Shown here piece after piece: positions 51,652 through 61,800 of a stretch of 64,000 bases of DNA. Below the pieces are notes generated by a model. The model did no database searches and was not told the origin of the DNA. It worked only from the letters and a program-made list of their open reading frames with translations. Numbering within the stretch: position 1 is the first letter of the stretch; every line of letters starts with the position of its first letter. This DNA comes from Candidatus Rokuibacteriota bacterium (lineage in GTDB: Bacteria > Methylomirabilota > Methylomirabilia > Rokubacteriales > CSP1-6): positions 1 through 64,000 of the forward strand of contig QHRW01000020.1 in NCBI GenBank assembly GCA_003220265.1, read 5' to 3'. The position numbers and the translations under genes were made by a program.

Positions 51652-52596
51652 ATGACCGCCGTCATCGCTGCCGAACAGCTCACCAAGTGGTACGGCCCCC
51701 GCCTCGCGGTTGACGACGTCTCCCTGACCGTCGGCCCCGGTGAGATCGTGGGCCTCCTCGGGCCGAACGGGTCGGGCAAGACGACGATCCTGCGCATCCT
51801 CACCGGCTACCTGCAACCCTCGGCGGGGACCGCGCGCATCGCCGGTCTCGATGTCGTGGACGATTCGCTCGCCGCGCGCCGGCACGTCGGTTACGTGCCG
51901 GAGGATGCGCCGCTGTACGCCGGCATGGGCGTGCGCGAATTTCTTGTCTTCATGGGGCGGCTCAAGGGCTTGACGGCGACCGGAGTCACGGCCGCCGTCG
52001 ATGCGGCCATGGAGCGCCTCGGCCTGGGGCCCATGCGATCCGTTCTCATCGGCAGGCTGTCACGGGGCTACCGGCAGCGCGTCGCCATTGCCCAGGCGCT
52101 GCTCGGGAATCCCGAGCTGCTCATCCTCGACGAGCCGACCAACGGGCTCGACCCGCGCCAGATCATCGAGATGCGCGAGCTCATCCGCTCCTTGGGTGGC
52201 GAGCGCACGATCCTCGTCACCTCGCATATCCTGGGCGAGATCGAGCGCGTGGCCGATCGTGTCGCGATCCTGCTCGGGGGACGCCTCCTCGCGGTGCACG
52301 CGCTCCGCGCCTCGGGCCAGGGTCAGCGTCTACGCGTCTGCGTGCGGGGCGACGAGGAGGGCGTGCGCGCGTGCCTGTCACGCGTTCCCGGCGTGACCAC
52401 CGTCGGCGCGCAGCCCGTGGCCGGCATGTCGCCGCCCACGTACGTCGTGGAGGCGGAGGGGCCGTCAGTGGCCGAGGCCGTGGCCGGCGCCGTGGTCGCG
52501 GCTGGATTCGGGCTTTTGACCATGGAGCCGATGCCGGTGGATCTGGAGGCCCTGTTCCTCCGGCTGACGGGCGATCGACCGGGGGCAAGCGCGTGA
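51652..52596 (+). CDS. ABC transporter ATPase, GldA-like (locus 2)
   Basis: The 314-residue ATPase carries Walker A GPNGSGKTT, Q-loop VPEDAPLYAG, signature LSRGYRQRVAIAQAL, Walker B LLILDEPTNGLDP and the H-loop in TSHILGE, plus a C-terminal GldA-type extension. It is a paralogue of the ATPase at 26390, with the same gene order behind it. Together with the permease, GldG-like and DUF4340-like proteins it forms a second exporter. It overlaps the permease by 4 nt (GTGA). Confidence 0.92.
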   Translation: MTAVIAAEQLTKWYGPRLAVDDVSLTVGPGEIVGLLGPNGSGKTTILRILTGYLQPSAGTARIAGLDVVDDSLAARRHVGYVPEDAPLYAGMGVREFLVFMGRLKGLTATGVTAAVDAAMERLGLGPMRSVLIGRLSRGYRQRVAIAQALLGNPELLILDEPTNGLDPRQIIEMRELIRSLGGERTILVTSHILGEIERVADRVAILLGGRLLAVHALRASGQGQRLRVCVRGDEEGVRACLSRVPGVTTVGAQPVAGMSPPTYVVEAEGPSVAEAVAGAVVAAGFGLLTMEPMPVDLEALFLRLTGDRPGASA

Positions 52597-53294
52597 GGAA
52601 CTTCCTGACCCTGCTGTCGAAAGAGGAGAAAGCGGTCTTCTCGTCGCCGATCGCCTACGCCATCATCGCCGTCTACCTGCTGCTCATGGGTTTCACGTTC
52701 ACGTTGATGCTGTTCCTCAACCGTACCGCCGAGCTGGTGCGCGTCTTCTTCCAGGCGGCCATCCTCTTCCTGCTCATCGTGCCAGTCGTCACGATGCGAC
52801 TGCTGGCCGAGGAGCGCCGCAGCGGAACGCTCGAGCTCCTCCTGACGTCGCCCGTCCGGGAGATCGAGATCGTGCTGGCGAAGTTCGTGGCGAGTCTGAC
52901 CCTGGTGGCGCTCATGCTCCTGCTCACCGCCAGTGACGCCGTCGTCCTCGGGATGTACGCCGAACCCGACTGGGGACCGATTTACAGCGGTTTCTTGGGC
53001 CTTGTCCTCCTGGGCGCCACGCTCGCCGCGCTCGGGCTCGTCATCTCGGGGCTGACCTCCAATCAGATCGTGGCCGCCGTGGTGGCCATGGGGGTCGGCA
53101 TCCTTCTCTGGATGATCGACTCGATCGGTCATCTGCTGCCCGACCCGTTCGATACGATCGTCACCAGCCTCTCGCTCGTCGCGCACTTCACTCCGTTCGC
53201 CACCGGCGCCCTGTTCCTGTCCGATCTCGGATTTTTCTTGACCGTCATCCTGGCGTGCCTGTTCCTCAGCGTGCGCACGCTGGCGCGACGCTAG
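52593..53294 (+). CDS. ABC-2 permease, GldF-like (locus 2)
   Basis: The 233-residue protein has six membrane helices, a KEEKAVFSSPIAYAII start and the ABC-2 coupling segment LLAEERRSGTLELLLTSPVRE. The helix start GLTSNQIVAAVV corresponds to SLTENQIVAAVV in the locus-1 permease. This shows that the LTxNQ segment is native to the permease and supports the view that the copy in the locus-1 GldG gene came from there. It starts with GTG coupled to the ATPase gene. Confidence 0.92.
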   Translation: MRNFLTLLSKEEKAVFSSPIAYAIIAVYLLLMGFTFTLMLFLNRTAELVRVFFQAAILFLLIVPVVTMRLLAEERRSGTLELLLTSPVREIEIVLAKFVASLTLVALMLLLTASDAVVLGMYAEPDWGPIYSGFLGLVLLGATLAALGLVISGLTSNQIVAAVVAMGVGILLWMIDSIGHLLPDPFDTIVTSLSLVAHFTPFATGALFLSDLGFFLTVILACLFLSVRTLARR

Positions 53295-53301
53295 GCCGCG
53301 C

Positions 53302-54834
53302 GTGAGCCGGCTCGACGTCGTCAATTCGCTGTGGTTCGCCGGCTGGCTGGTGGCCGTTCTCGTCCTCTTTGCGCTCGGCGTCCGGCTTCCGCTTCAGGTC
53401 CGCCGGCGGCGCCCGGCGGCTTTCGGCTACACGGCGGCCATCGTCGCCGGGGTCGCGGCCGTGGCCGCGCTCGCCAACATCGCGCTGGTCCGTCACGACG
53501 TGCACTTCGACTTGACCCGCGAACGGGTCTTCACGCCGTCGCGGCAGGCGGAAAACGTGGTGGACGCTCTCCGGCAGGATGTGAAGCTGACGTACTTCTA
53601 CCAGGCGCAAGACTCGGCGGGAAAGCGCGCTCGGGACATGGTCGAGGTCCTGGGGCGTCGCAATGCCCGACTGCGCGTGCGCACGGTGGATCCCGACCGG
53701 CAGCCCACCGTCGCCGATACCTACGGTGTGCGCATCTATAACGCGGCCGTGCTCGAGACGGAGGGCCGGCGCGTTCAGGTCATGAGTACCGACGAGGACC
53801 AGATTGCGCTCGGCATCCTCCGCGTGCTGCGGCAGCGCCTGACCACGATCTGCTTCGTCGAGGGCCACAACGAGTATCCCATCGACAACTTCGAGTTCCA
53901 TACCCACTTCGAGGGGCTGGCCGGACACAGTCATGGCGAAGGCGGCTCCGGCGTGGTGCTGATGAAGGGGCACGGGGCAGGGCGCATGCGGCGCGCTCTC
54001 GAGGCCGTCGGGTACGAGATCCGCCGGATCGTCCCCGCGACGTTGTCGGCGATTCCGCCAGAGTGCGCGGCCGTCGTCGATCTCAATCCTCGCACGATGT
54101 ACCTGCCGCATGAGAGCGACGTGCTGGCCGCCTACCTGGCGGGCGGGGGCACCGCGCTCCTCGCGTACGATCTTGGCTTCGTGATCGAGCCGCGCCTGGC
54201 GGCCACGCTGCGCCGCGTCGGTATCGTGGTCGAACCGGACGTGGTCGTCGATCCCCTCGACCACTACGCGACCGACCCTGAGGTGGTGGCCGTTCCCGTC
54301 TACGAACCGCACCCGATCACCAGGCAGGTGGCGCTGTCATTCTTCCCGGGCATCCGCTCGATCACGCTGCTGCCGACCCCGTCGGACGTCACGCTTGCCC
54401 CGCTCTTCCGCAGCAGTCCGGACAGCTACACTCGGCACGTCCGGACGGCTGCCGAGCGCGAGCCGGACGCCGAGGGCGCGGCGGCCAGGCGCGCGCCGGA
54501 CCGGGTCGGCCGGCAGGTGCTCGCGGCCGCGGCGGAGGGGCGATGGCCCGGGGGTGGCTCGGACGCCAAGGCTTTTCGGCTGATCGTGATCGGCGACGGA
54601 GACTTCGCGAGCAATTCGTTCCTGCCATACATGGGCAACGGCGATCTCGCGGTTTCCATGGTGCGCTGGCTCGTCCGCGAGGAGCACGCGCCCTCGGTCG
54701 CCCCGCGCATCCCGGTGCCGCCGCTCGTCCTCCTGACCAAGCGTCAGATGCGACAGATTTTCCTGGGAATCGAGATCGTCCTTCCCCTCGGCGTCATCCT
54801 GTGCGGCGCCGGGGTGTGGTGGCGACGACGGTAG
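53302..54834 (+). CDS. GldG-like ABC auxiliary protein (locus 2)
   Basis: The 510-residue protein has two N-terminal membrane helices, a large extracytoplasmic GldG/DUF4350-type domain and a C-terminal membrane helix. The domain includes HFDLTRERVFTPSRQ, RVRTVDPDRQPTVADTYGV, FVEGHNEYP, VVDLNPRTMYLP and IVIGDGDFASN. A His/Gly-rich insertion near residues 195-215 (HTHFEGLAGHSHGEGG) could bind metal. This is the intact counterpart of the broken gene at 28146. It starts with GTG, 7 nt after the permease stop. Confidence 0.87.
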   Translation: MSRLDVVNSLWFAGWLVAVLVLFALGVRLPLQVRRRRPAAFGYTAAIVAGVAAVAALANIALVRHDVHFDLTRERVFTPSRQAENVVDALRQDVKLTYFYQAQDSAGKRARDMVEVLGRRNARLRVRTVDPDRQPTVADTYGVRIYNAAVLETEGRRVQVMSTDEDQIALGILRVLRQRLTTICFVEGHNEYPIDNFEFHTHFEGLAGHSHGEGGSGVVLMKGHGAGRMRRALEAVGYEIRRIVPATLSAIPPECAAVVDLNPRTMYLPHESDVLAAYLAGGGTALLAYDLGFVIEPRLAATLRRVGIVVEPDVVVDPLDHYATDPEVVAVPVYEPHPITRQVALSFFPGIRSITLLPTPSDVTLAPLFRSSPDSYTRHVRTAAEREPDAEGAAARRAPDRVGRQVLAAAAEGRWPGGGSDAKAFRLIVIGDGDFASNSFLPYMGNGDLAVSMVRWLVREEHAPSVAPRIPVPPLVLLTKRQMRQIFLGIEIVLPLGVILCGAGVWWRRR

Positions 54835-55376
54835 CCCGGCCCGGTCGCCTGGTCGGAATTGGCGGCGCCCTGGCGGCCCTGGCACTGCTGACTGCGATGG
54901 CGCTATCCGGCCGCGTGCCGGAGAGCGGCCAGCTCGTCCGCTTCGTGCCCGCCGGCGTCCTTCCCGAGGCGCCGGCGCAGATTGATCGTGTCGAGCTCAC
55001 CGCTGGCGCCCGGCGGTGGGTCTTCGCGCGAAAGGCCGACGGATGGAGCGTCGAGCCCGGATCGCGCCCCGTACCTGCCTCGCTCGCGACCCACCTCGAT
55101 GATTCAATCAAGTTCATGCACGTCTCGGCGCCGATCCGCGTCCTGGCGCGGACGGAATGGGCGCCGCAAGGTCTGCGGGAATTCGGCCTGGATCCGCCTG
55201 CCTACAGCGCGACTGTGTTCAAAGGTCAGCGACGGCTCCTCGCCGCCAACTTCGGCGCCCAGAACCCCCAGAAGGTGCTTCAGTACATGCGGATCGAGGG
55301 GCAGGACGAGCTCTACGTCATGTCCCGTTTCGTCGGGGCGGCCTGGGAACAGGCGCTGGTCGAGGCGGGACGTTGA
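54816..55376 (+). CDS. Short DUF4340-like membrane-anchored protein (locus 2)
   Basis: The 186-residue protein has one N-terminal membrane helix (about residues 12-31). A single DUF4340-like unit follows, with GWSVEPGSRPV, WAPQGLREFGLDPPAYSATVF and a LYVMSRF strand, as in the larger protein at 29636. Tandem GTG codons at 54816 and 54819 are both possible starts. The gene lies inside the end of the GldG-like gene by about 19 nt and is coupled by a TTGA overlap to the HupE-like gene. Confidence 0.8.
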   Translation: MVATTVARPGRLVGIGGALAALALLTAMALSGRVPESGQLVRFVPAGVLPEAPAQIDRVELTAGARRWVFARKADGWSVEPGSRPVPASLATHLDDSIKFMHVSAPIRVLARTEWAPQGLREFGLDPPAYSATVFKGQRRLLAANFGAQNPQKVLQYMRIEGQDELYVMSRFVGAAWEQALVEAGR

Positions 55377-56431
55377 GGCGAGCGCGCATCGTCCTGGTGC
55401 TCGCACTGCTCTTCCTGATGGACGGCGCGGCGAGCGGCCGAGCCCACACGGGGGGAAGCACGGGCTATGCCTCGGTCACCGTGCATGGGAGCACTGTCCG
55501 CTACCGTGTGACGCTGCCTGCTGCCGCATTGACGTCGCAGCTCGCCGAGGATCTGCGCCTCACGCGCTTAGCCAGCGTGTCGGCCCGCGAGCGCCTGCTC
55601 GATGTGATCCGCCGCACGATCACGTTGCGCGGGGATGGGGTGCGCTGTGAGCCTGGCCCCGGCGAGGTGCAGCCCGCCGCGTTCGATGCGCCAACCGTCA
55701 CCATGCTCGTGGACTTCGCCTGCCCGCGTGGGTTGCGCCAACTGGAGATCCGCGACGACATCTTCGATGTGCTCGGCGACAACCACCACACACTCGCGAA
55801 GCTCGAGTGGTCCGGTGGAACGCGCCAGTTCGCGTTCGAGCCGACGGATCGGCAAGCCCGTTTCAGCCTCGGTGAGGCCACCACGCGGGATGCGGGCAGC
55901 TTCGTGCTGCTCGGCGTCGAGCACATCCTGACCGGCTGGGATCATCTGCTCTTTCTGCTGGGACTCCTCCTCCGTGGCGGCGGCTGGCTCTCGCTGACCA
56001 AGATCATCACGGCGTTCACGCTCGCGCACAGCGTGACGCTCGCGCTGGCGGTGCTCGACGTGGTGGCCATCCCGGACCGGCTCGTGGAGGCCGTCATCGC
56101 GCTCTCGATCGCGTTCGTGGCCGCCGAGAACCTGGTGCTCACGCCGGTCGTGTCGCGGCGGTGGCTGGTGAGCTTTTGCTTCGGGCTCGTGCACGGCTTC
56201 GGCTTCTCCTCGGCGCTCCGCGAGCTCGGTCTTCCGAGCCACGGCCTGCTGCTCTCGCTGTTCGGGTTCAACGTGGGGGTCGAGCTGGGACAGGCGCTGG
56301 TGGTGGCGGTGGCGCTGCCGGCGCTCGTGCTCGTGCGCCGGACGCGCTGGGAGCGGCCGATGATCCGGAGCGCCTCGCTGGCGATCCTACTCGTGGGCGT
56401 CGTGCTGTTCGTGGAACGGACGCTCTTCTGA
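55373..56431 (+). CDS. HupE/UreJ-like membrane protein
   Basis: The 352-residue protein has a signal peptide and a periplasmic beta-rich part (to about residue 175). Six or so C-terminal membrane helices of the HupE/UreJ_2 family follow. Conserved histidines lie in GVEHILTGWDHLLF, LAHSVTLA and GLVHGFGFSSAL. Relatives have been linked to nickel or cobalt uptake. The TTG start overlaps the DUF4340-like stop (TTGA). Being at the end of ABC locus 2, whose GldG-like protein carries a His-rich loop, it hints that this exporter set is tied to metal handling. Confidence 0.85.
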   Translation: MRRARIVLVLALLFLMDGAASGRAHTGGSTGYASVTVHGSTVRYRVTLPAAALTSQLAEDLRLTRLASVSARERLLDVIRRTITLRGDGVRCEPGPGEVQPAAFDAPTVTMLVDFACPRGLRQLEIRDDIFDVLGDNHHTLAKLEWSGGTRQFAFEPTDRQARFSLGEATTRDAGSFVLLGVEHILTGWDHLLFLLGLLLRGGGWLSLTKIITAFTLAHSVTLALAVLDVVAIPDRLVEAVIALSIAFVAAENLVLTPVVSRRWLVSFCFGLVHGFGFSSALRELGLPSHGLLLSLFGFNVGVELGQALVVAVALPALVLVRRTRWERPMIRSASLAILLVGVVLFVERTLF

Positions 56432-57099
56432 GCGGCGCCCGCGAAGGCCTCGTCGCGTCGCTGGCGCTGGTGCCCTCCGTCTTCGTCTACGGCACCGTGT
56501 TCGGCGGGCTGGCGGTGCAGGCGGGACTGCGCCCGCTGGAAGTGTGGGGGATGTCGGTGCTCGTCTTCGCCGGCGCCTCGCAGTTCGTGGCGGTGCCCCT
56601 GCTGGCGGCCGGCGCGCCGGCGGCGGCCATCGTGCTCACGACGTACGTCATCAACATGCGCCACTACCTGATGGCGGCCACGCTGGCGCCGTCGTTCCGG
56701 GCGTTCCCGCGCGGATGGCTGGCCCTCGTCGCGCACGTCATCAACGACGAGTCGTTCGCGGTGGCGGTGGCGCGGCGACATCCGCCGGACCCATGGGTGT
56801 TCATCGGCAGTGCGGCCGCGGTGTCGGGCGCGTTCCTCGCCGGCGTCGCGGTGGGCACGCCGCTCGGCGGCCTGGTGGCGGACCCGGCCCGCTGGGGACT
56901 CGACTTCGCGTTCCCGGCCGTGTTCCTGGCCCTCGTGGCGCTGCAGCTTCGTCGCCCGGCCGACTGGGTGGTGGCGCTGATGGCGGCGGCGCTCGCCGTC
57001 GCCATCGCGCGGGTGCTGCCCGGCACCTGGCACATCGTGATCGCGGGATTCGTCGTGAGCGCGCTGGCCGCGCTCGTCCTGCAGCCGGAGACGGCGTGA
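56428..57099 (+). CDS. azlC: AzlC-family amino-acid exporter subunit
   Basis: The protein (about 223 residues) has the AzlC segments VFGGLAVQAG, LVFAGASQFVAV and TYVINMRHYLMAA, and several membrane helices. With AzlD it forms a branched-chain amino-acid exporter. The only start that keeps the conserved N-terminal helix is a CTG at 56428, overlapping the HupE stop as CTGA. The next GTG (about 56470) would cut into the first helix. I therefore favour a CTG start, which is rare. Confidence 0.85.
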   Translation: MSGAREGLVASLALVPSVFVYGTVFGGLAVQAGLRPLEVWGMSVLVFAGASQFVAVPLLAAGAPAAAIVLTTYVINMRHYLMAATLAPSFRAFPRGWLALVAHVINDESFAVAVARRHPPDPWVFIGSAAAVSGAFLAGVAVGTPLGGLVADPARWGLDFAFPAVFLALVALQLRRPADWVVALMAAALAVAIARVLPGTWHIVIAGFVVSALAALVLQPETA

Positions 57100-57428
57100 G
57101 AAGCGAGGTGTGGCTCGTGATCGCCGGCATGGCGATCGTCACGTATTTCACGCGCGCGCCGCTCCTGTTCGTGCTCGCGCGCCGCCCGCTGCCGCCACGC
57201 CTGCGCCTGTGGCTTCGGCTCATCCCGCTCGCCGTGCTGCCGGCCATCGCGCTGCCGATGGTCCTCGTGGAGCGGGATGCGGCCGGCGCGCGCCTCGCGC
57301 TGTCGCTCGCCCATCCGCCGCTCTGGGGCGCGGTCGTCGTGTTCGCGCTGGCGGCGCTGCGCGTGAACCTGCTCCTCACCGTCGCCCTGGGAGTCGCCGT
57401 GGTGGCGCTGCTGCGGGCGCTGGCGTAA
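57096..57428 (+). CDS. azlD: AzlD-family exporter subunit
   Basis: The 110-residue protein has three to four membrane helices and the AzlD segment TYFTRAPLLFVLARRPLPPRLRLWLRLIPLAVLPA. It is the small partner of AzlC. The GTG start overlaps the azlC stop (GTGA). Confidence 0.88.
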   Translation: MRSEVWLVIAGMAIVTYFTRAPLLFVLARRPLPPRLRLWLRLIPLAVLPAIALPMVLVERDAAGARLALSLAHPPLWGAVVVFALAALRVNLLLTVALGVAVVALLRALA

Positions 57429-57440
57429 GATGCTCACCGC

Positions 57441-59155
<1,715 letters not shown>

Positions 59156-59168
<13 letters not shown>

Positions 59169-60106
59169 TCTTCGCCGTTGTCGTCTTCGTCGTCGGGTTC
59201 GCGGTCTACAGCGCGCTGAAGCGTCAGACGCTGCTCACGGGGCCGATGGCCGTCATCGCCGCGCGCCTGGTTCTGGCCTTCACCATCGGCATTCCGCTGC
59301 TCATCGTCCTCTTCTCGGTGTTCCGGATCATCCCGGCCGGCCACGTGGGCGTGAAGGTGCTGTTCGGCCAGGTCGAGCAGCAGCCGCTGCGCGAGGGTCT
59401 CAACGTCGTCCTGAACCCGCTCTACGACGTCGTCGACATGGACGTGCGCGTGGTGAAGCACGCCGCCCGCTACGACGCCGCCTCCAAGGACCTGCAGGCC
59501 GTCCACGTGGAGATGGTCCTCAACTATCGCGTCATGCCGGACCGCGCGCCCGAGGTGTACCGCAACATCGGGCCGAACTTCTCCAGCGTCATCATCGATC
59601 CGGCCGCCCAGGAAGTGCTCAAGGCCAACACGGCCACGCACAACGCGGAGGAGATCCTGCTGCAGCGGCCGCAGATCAAGGCGGACGTGCAGCGCGATCT
59701 CACCGCGTGGCTGGCCAAGTACGGCCTCGAGATGAAGGAGGCCGCGCTGGCCAACATCCGCTTCGACCCGGCCTACGAGAAGGCCGTCGAGTCCAAGCAG
59801 ATCGAGCAGCAGAAGGCCGAGCAGAAGCGCTACGAGCTCATCCAGGCCCAGCGCCAGGCCGAGATCGTCGCCGCCGAGGCCAAGGGCAAGGGCGACGCCG
59901 CCCTCGCGGAGGCGCGCGGCGTGGCCGACGCGTTGCGCCTGAAGGGCGAGGCCGAGGCCACCTACAACGCCCGGGTGTCGGCCTCGCTGACGCCCGTCCT
60001 CATCCAGCAGCAGTACCTGGCGCGCTGGGACGGCCGGCTGCCGCAGTACAGCTTCGGCGGCAACGCCGTGCCGTTCGTGCAGGTCCCCGGCGCCCCCACC
60101 CGCTAG
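59156..60106 (+). CDS. SPFH/prohibitin-family membrane protein
   Basis: The 316-residue protein has two N-terminal membrane segments (about residues 5-21 and 35-60) and an SPFH domain (VGVKVLFGQVEQQPLREGLNVV, VVDMDVRVVKH, VLNYRVMPD). A charged coiled-coil (ESKQIEQQKAEQKRYELIQAQRQAE) follows. It forms large oligomers at the membrane that affect protease or lipid organisation. The ATG has AAAGGAG 8 nt upstream and lies 13 nt inside the end of the ThyX-like gene. Confidence 0.9.
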
Positions 60107-60180
60107 CCATCCGATCGCCCGCGCTGACGCGCGGCGGCTCGCTTGCGCTCCCGCCGCCGGCCCGCGATAATGGCGGCCTC

Positions 60181-60252
60181 ATGATTGGTCGCCCAATCAA
60201 ATTAAACGCCGGGGCGCCGGCGCGCCCCACCCGAACGGACGGTGACGCCTGA
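60181..60252 (+). CDS. Possible 23-residue leader frame before the TetR gene
   Basis: An ATG-started frame, MIGRPIKLNAGAPARPTRTD, continues three more residues to a TGA at 60250-60252. The TGA overlaps the proposed CTG start of the regulator. Its first codons lie within the inverted repeat thought to be the operator. No Shine-Dalgarno is obvious, so translation is uncertain. Confidence 0.3.
   Translation: MIGRPIKLNAGAPARPTRTDGDA
60183..60198. promoter_or_regulatory. Inverted repeat, candidate operator of the TetR regulator
   Basis: The perfect palindrome GATTGG-TCGC-CCAATC stands out in a GC-rich 5' region, followed by an AT-rich AAATTAAA. A GATAAT at 60164-60169 could serve as -10. Such dyads just upstream of TetR genes are typical autoregulatory operators. 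Confidence 0.55.
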
Positions 60253-60860
60253 GCCCCAAGGTCGGCATGGCCCCCCTGCGGCGCGAGCAGATCGTGCGGG
60301 CCACCATCCGCTGCCTGGCCCGCGAGGGCTACACCCGGCTGACCATGAAGAAGGTCGCCCGCGAGGCCGGCGTCAGCCAGGGCATCCTCCACTACTACTT
60401 CGCCGACAAGCGCGCCATGCTGGTGGCCACCCTCACCGCCGTCAGCCGCGACCTCGACCGGCGCGTGGCCGCCGCCCAGTCCCGGGCCCGCCGCGATCCG
60501 ACCGCTCGCCTGCGCGCGCTGGTCCGCACCTGCCTGGAGGTGGCGGTGCGGCGCCCGGAATTCTGGGTGGTGTTCCTCGAGTTCTGGGGCGAGATGGCGC
60601 ACGACCGGCGGCTCCGAACCGTGAACGCCGAGGTCTACGCGCGCACGCGGAAGCTGCTCGCGCGGCTGATCGCCGACGGCGTGCGGGCGGGGCGCTTCCG
60701 CGCCGTCGAGCCCGAGCGGGCGGCCGCGGTGGTGCTGGGGCTCGTCGACGGCGTGTCGCTGCAGCTCACCTTCGATCCGCGCGCGTTCAGCGTGGCCGAG
60801 GCCGCCCGTCTGTGTGACGAGGCGCTCGGCCGCTACCTCGACGAGGAGGCATCGCGATGA
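60249..60860 (+). CDS. BetI-like TetR-family transcriptional regulator
   Basis: The protein (about 203 residues) begins SPKVGMAPLRREQIVRATIR, which matches the PKxGMxxxRRxQLIDAT start of BetI. The HTH has AREAGVSQGILHYYFADKRAML, as expected for TetR proteins, and the C-terminal helical domain shows VVFLEFWGEMAH. The conserved PKVGM segment lies before the ATG at 60267, so I place the start at CTG 60249. An annotation limited to ATG/GTG/TTG would choose 60267. BetI controls choline/betaine genes, but none are present here, so the ligand is unknown. It is coupled (ATGA) to the DinB-like gene. Confidence 0.85.
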   Translation: MSPKVGMAPLRREQIVRATIRCLAREGYTRLTMKKVAREAGVSQGILHYYFADKRAMLVATLTAVSRDLDRRVAAAQSRARRDPTARLRALVRTCLEVAVRRPEFWVVFLEFWGEMAHDRRLRTVNAEVYARTRKLLARLIADGVRAGRFRAVEPERAAAVVLGLVDGVSLQLTFDPRAFSVAEAARLCDEALGRYLDEEASR

Positions 60861-61432
60861 CCCCAGCCCTCACCAAGGCCGAGACCGAGGCGCGCGAGCG
60901 CGCCGAGGCGTACTTCACCAGCAAGGCGGCGCTGCCGCCCGCCGAAGTCTGCGCGCAGGTCGCGGCGGCGTTCGACTCGCTCGACGCCGTGCTGGCCGAG
61001 GTGGTGCCGGCCCGCGCCACCGTGCGGCCGCGGCCGGACGAGTGGTCGGCGCAGGAGGTGCTCGATCACCTGGTGGAGACGTTCCGCCCGGGCATCGACG
61101 AGCTGCGCTGCGTGCTGGCCGATCAGCGGCCGCCCGGCGAGCCGATCCCGGCGGCGCTCCGCTCCAAGGCGCCGACGCTGCGACCATGGCCGTGGCTGCT
61201 CGACGAGCTGCGCCGTCAACGACGCGACGTGCTGGACCTGCTGGGCGCCGTCCCGGCCGACTTCGCCGGCCGCGCGGTGGCGCCCATCGTCATGGTCGTC
61301 AACGTGCCCGGCGGCGAGCCCCTGCACTGGGTGCAGGACATCGAGTGGAAGGCCTACACGCTGGTCTCCTGGCGGCTGCACACGATCGACCACCTGAAGC
61401 AGATCAAGAAGGGCCTCGCCGCCGGCGGCTAA
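60857..61432 (+). CDS. DinB-like four-helix protein
   Basis: The 191-residue protein has a DinB/YfiT-like arrangement. EWSAQEVLDHLVE (about residues 60-72) contributes one His. SWRLHTIDHLKQIKK (about 170-184) contributes two others, a pattern that binds a metal in DinB-superfamily enzymes such as mycothiol-dependent transferases. A role in thiol transfer is possible but not demonstrable from sequence. It overlaps the TetR stop (ATGA) and, at its end, the convergent HTH gene by 4 nt. Confidence 0.75.
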   Translation: MTPALTKAETEARERAEAYFTSKAALPPAEVCAQVAAAFDSLDAVLAEVVPARATVRPRPDEWSAQEVLDHLVETFRPGIDELRCVLADQRPPGEPIPAALRSKAPTLRPWPWLLDELRRQRRDVLDLLGAVPADFAGRAVAPIVMVVNVPGGEPLHWVQDIEWKAYTLVSWRLHTIDHLKQIKKGLAAGG

Positions 61433-61659
61433 TCCCGGATCCAGTTCTCGGCGGGCGGGATGTCGGGAAAGCTCCGGCGCTCGAGGCGCACGAGGGCCTC
61501 GACCTCGGCGCGCCGGTAGAGGCGCTGGCGCTTCATGCCCTGCTTGTAGCTCTTGAGGATGCCGCGGCTCACGTAGGCGTAGAGCGTCTCGCGCTTGACC
61601 CCGAGCAGGGCCGCGGCTTCCTCGACCGTCAGGTACTCCTCGCCGTCCAGGACCACCAT
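61429..61659 (-). CDS. MerR-like/excisionase-type HTH protein
   Basis: The 76-residue protein is a single winged-helix DNA-binding module. EEYLTVEEAAALLGVKRETLYAYVSRGILKSY and RLYRRAEVEALV are the helix-turn-helix and wing of the MerR/excisionase group. There is no effector domain. It is divergent from the citrate synthase gene across an AT-rich 141-nt region, and may regulate both itself and that gene. Confidence 0.85.
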   Translation of the reverse strand: MVVLDGEEYLTVEEAAALLGVKRETLYAYVSRGILKSYKQGMKRQRLYRRAEVEALVRLERRSFPDIPPAENWIRD

Positions 61660-61800
61660 CGCTTCCGAGGCTAGCAGAAGGCGCCGTCCGGCGCCCGGCC
61701 CCGGTCATCTCCTCTCGTCCGACATTCAGTTGAATCAATATAAATCATGTAGTATCAATGTAACAACCCGAGCACCGCCCGGGCCAGGAGGAGGAGCGCC
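61660..61800. promoter_or_regulatory. AT-rich divergent regulatory region (HTH gene / citrate synthase)
   Basis: Between 61723 and 61763 lies an unusual AT-rich island in an otherwise GC-rich window. It contains TTGAATC and GTATCAA as imperfect inverted arms (61730-61758), with AATATAAATCATGTA between them. A TTGAAT (61730) may be a weak -35 for the plus strand. The plus-strand Shine-Dalgarno GGAGGAGG of the citrate synthase lies at 61788-61795. The spacing suits a MerR-type operator. Confidence 0.45.
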
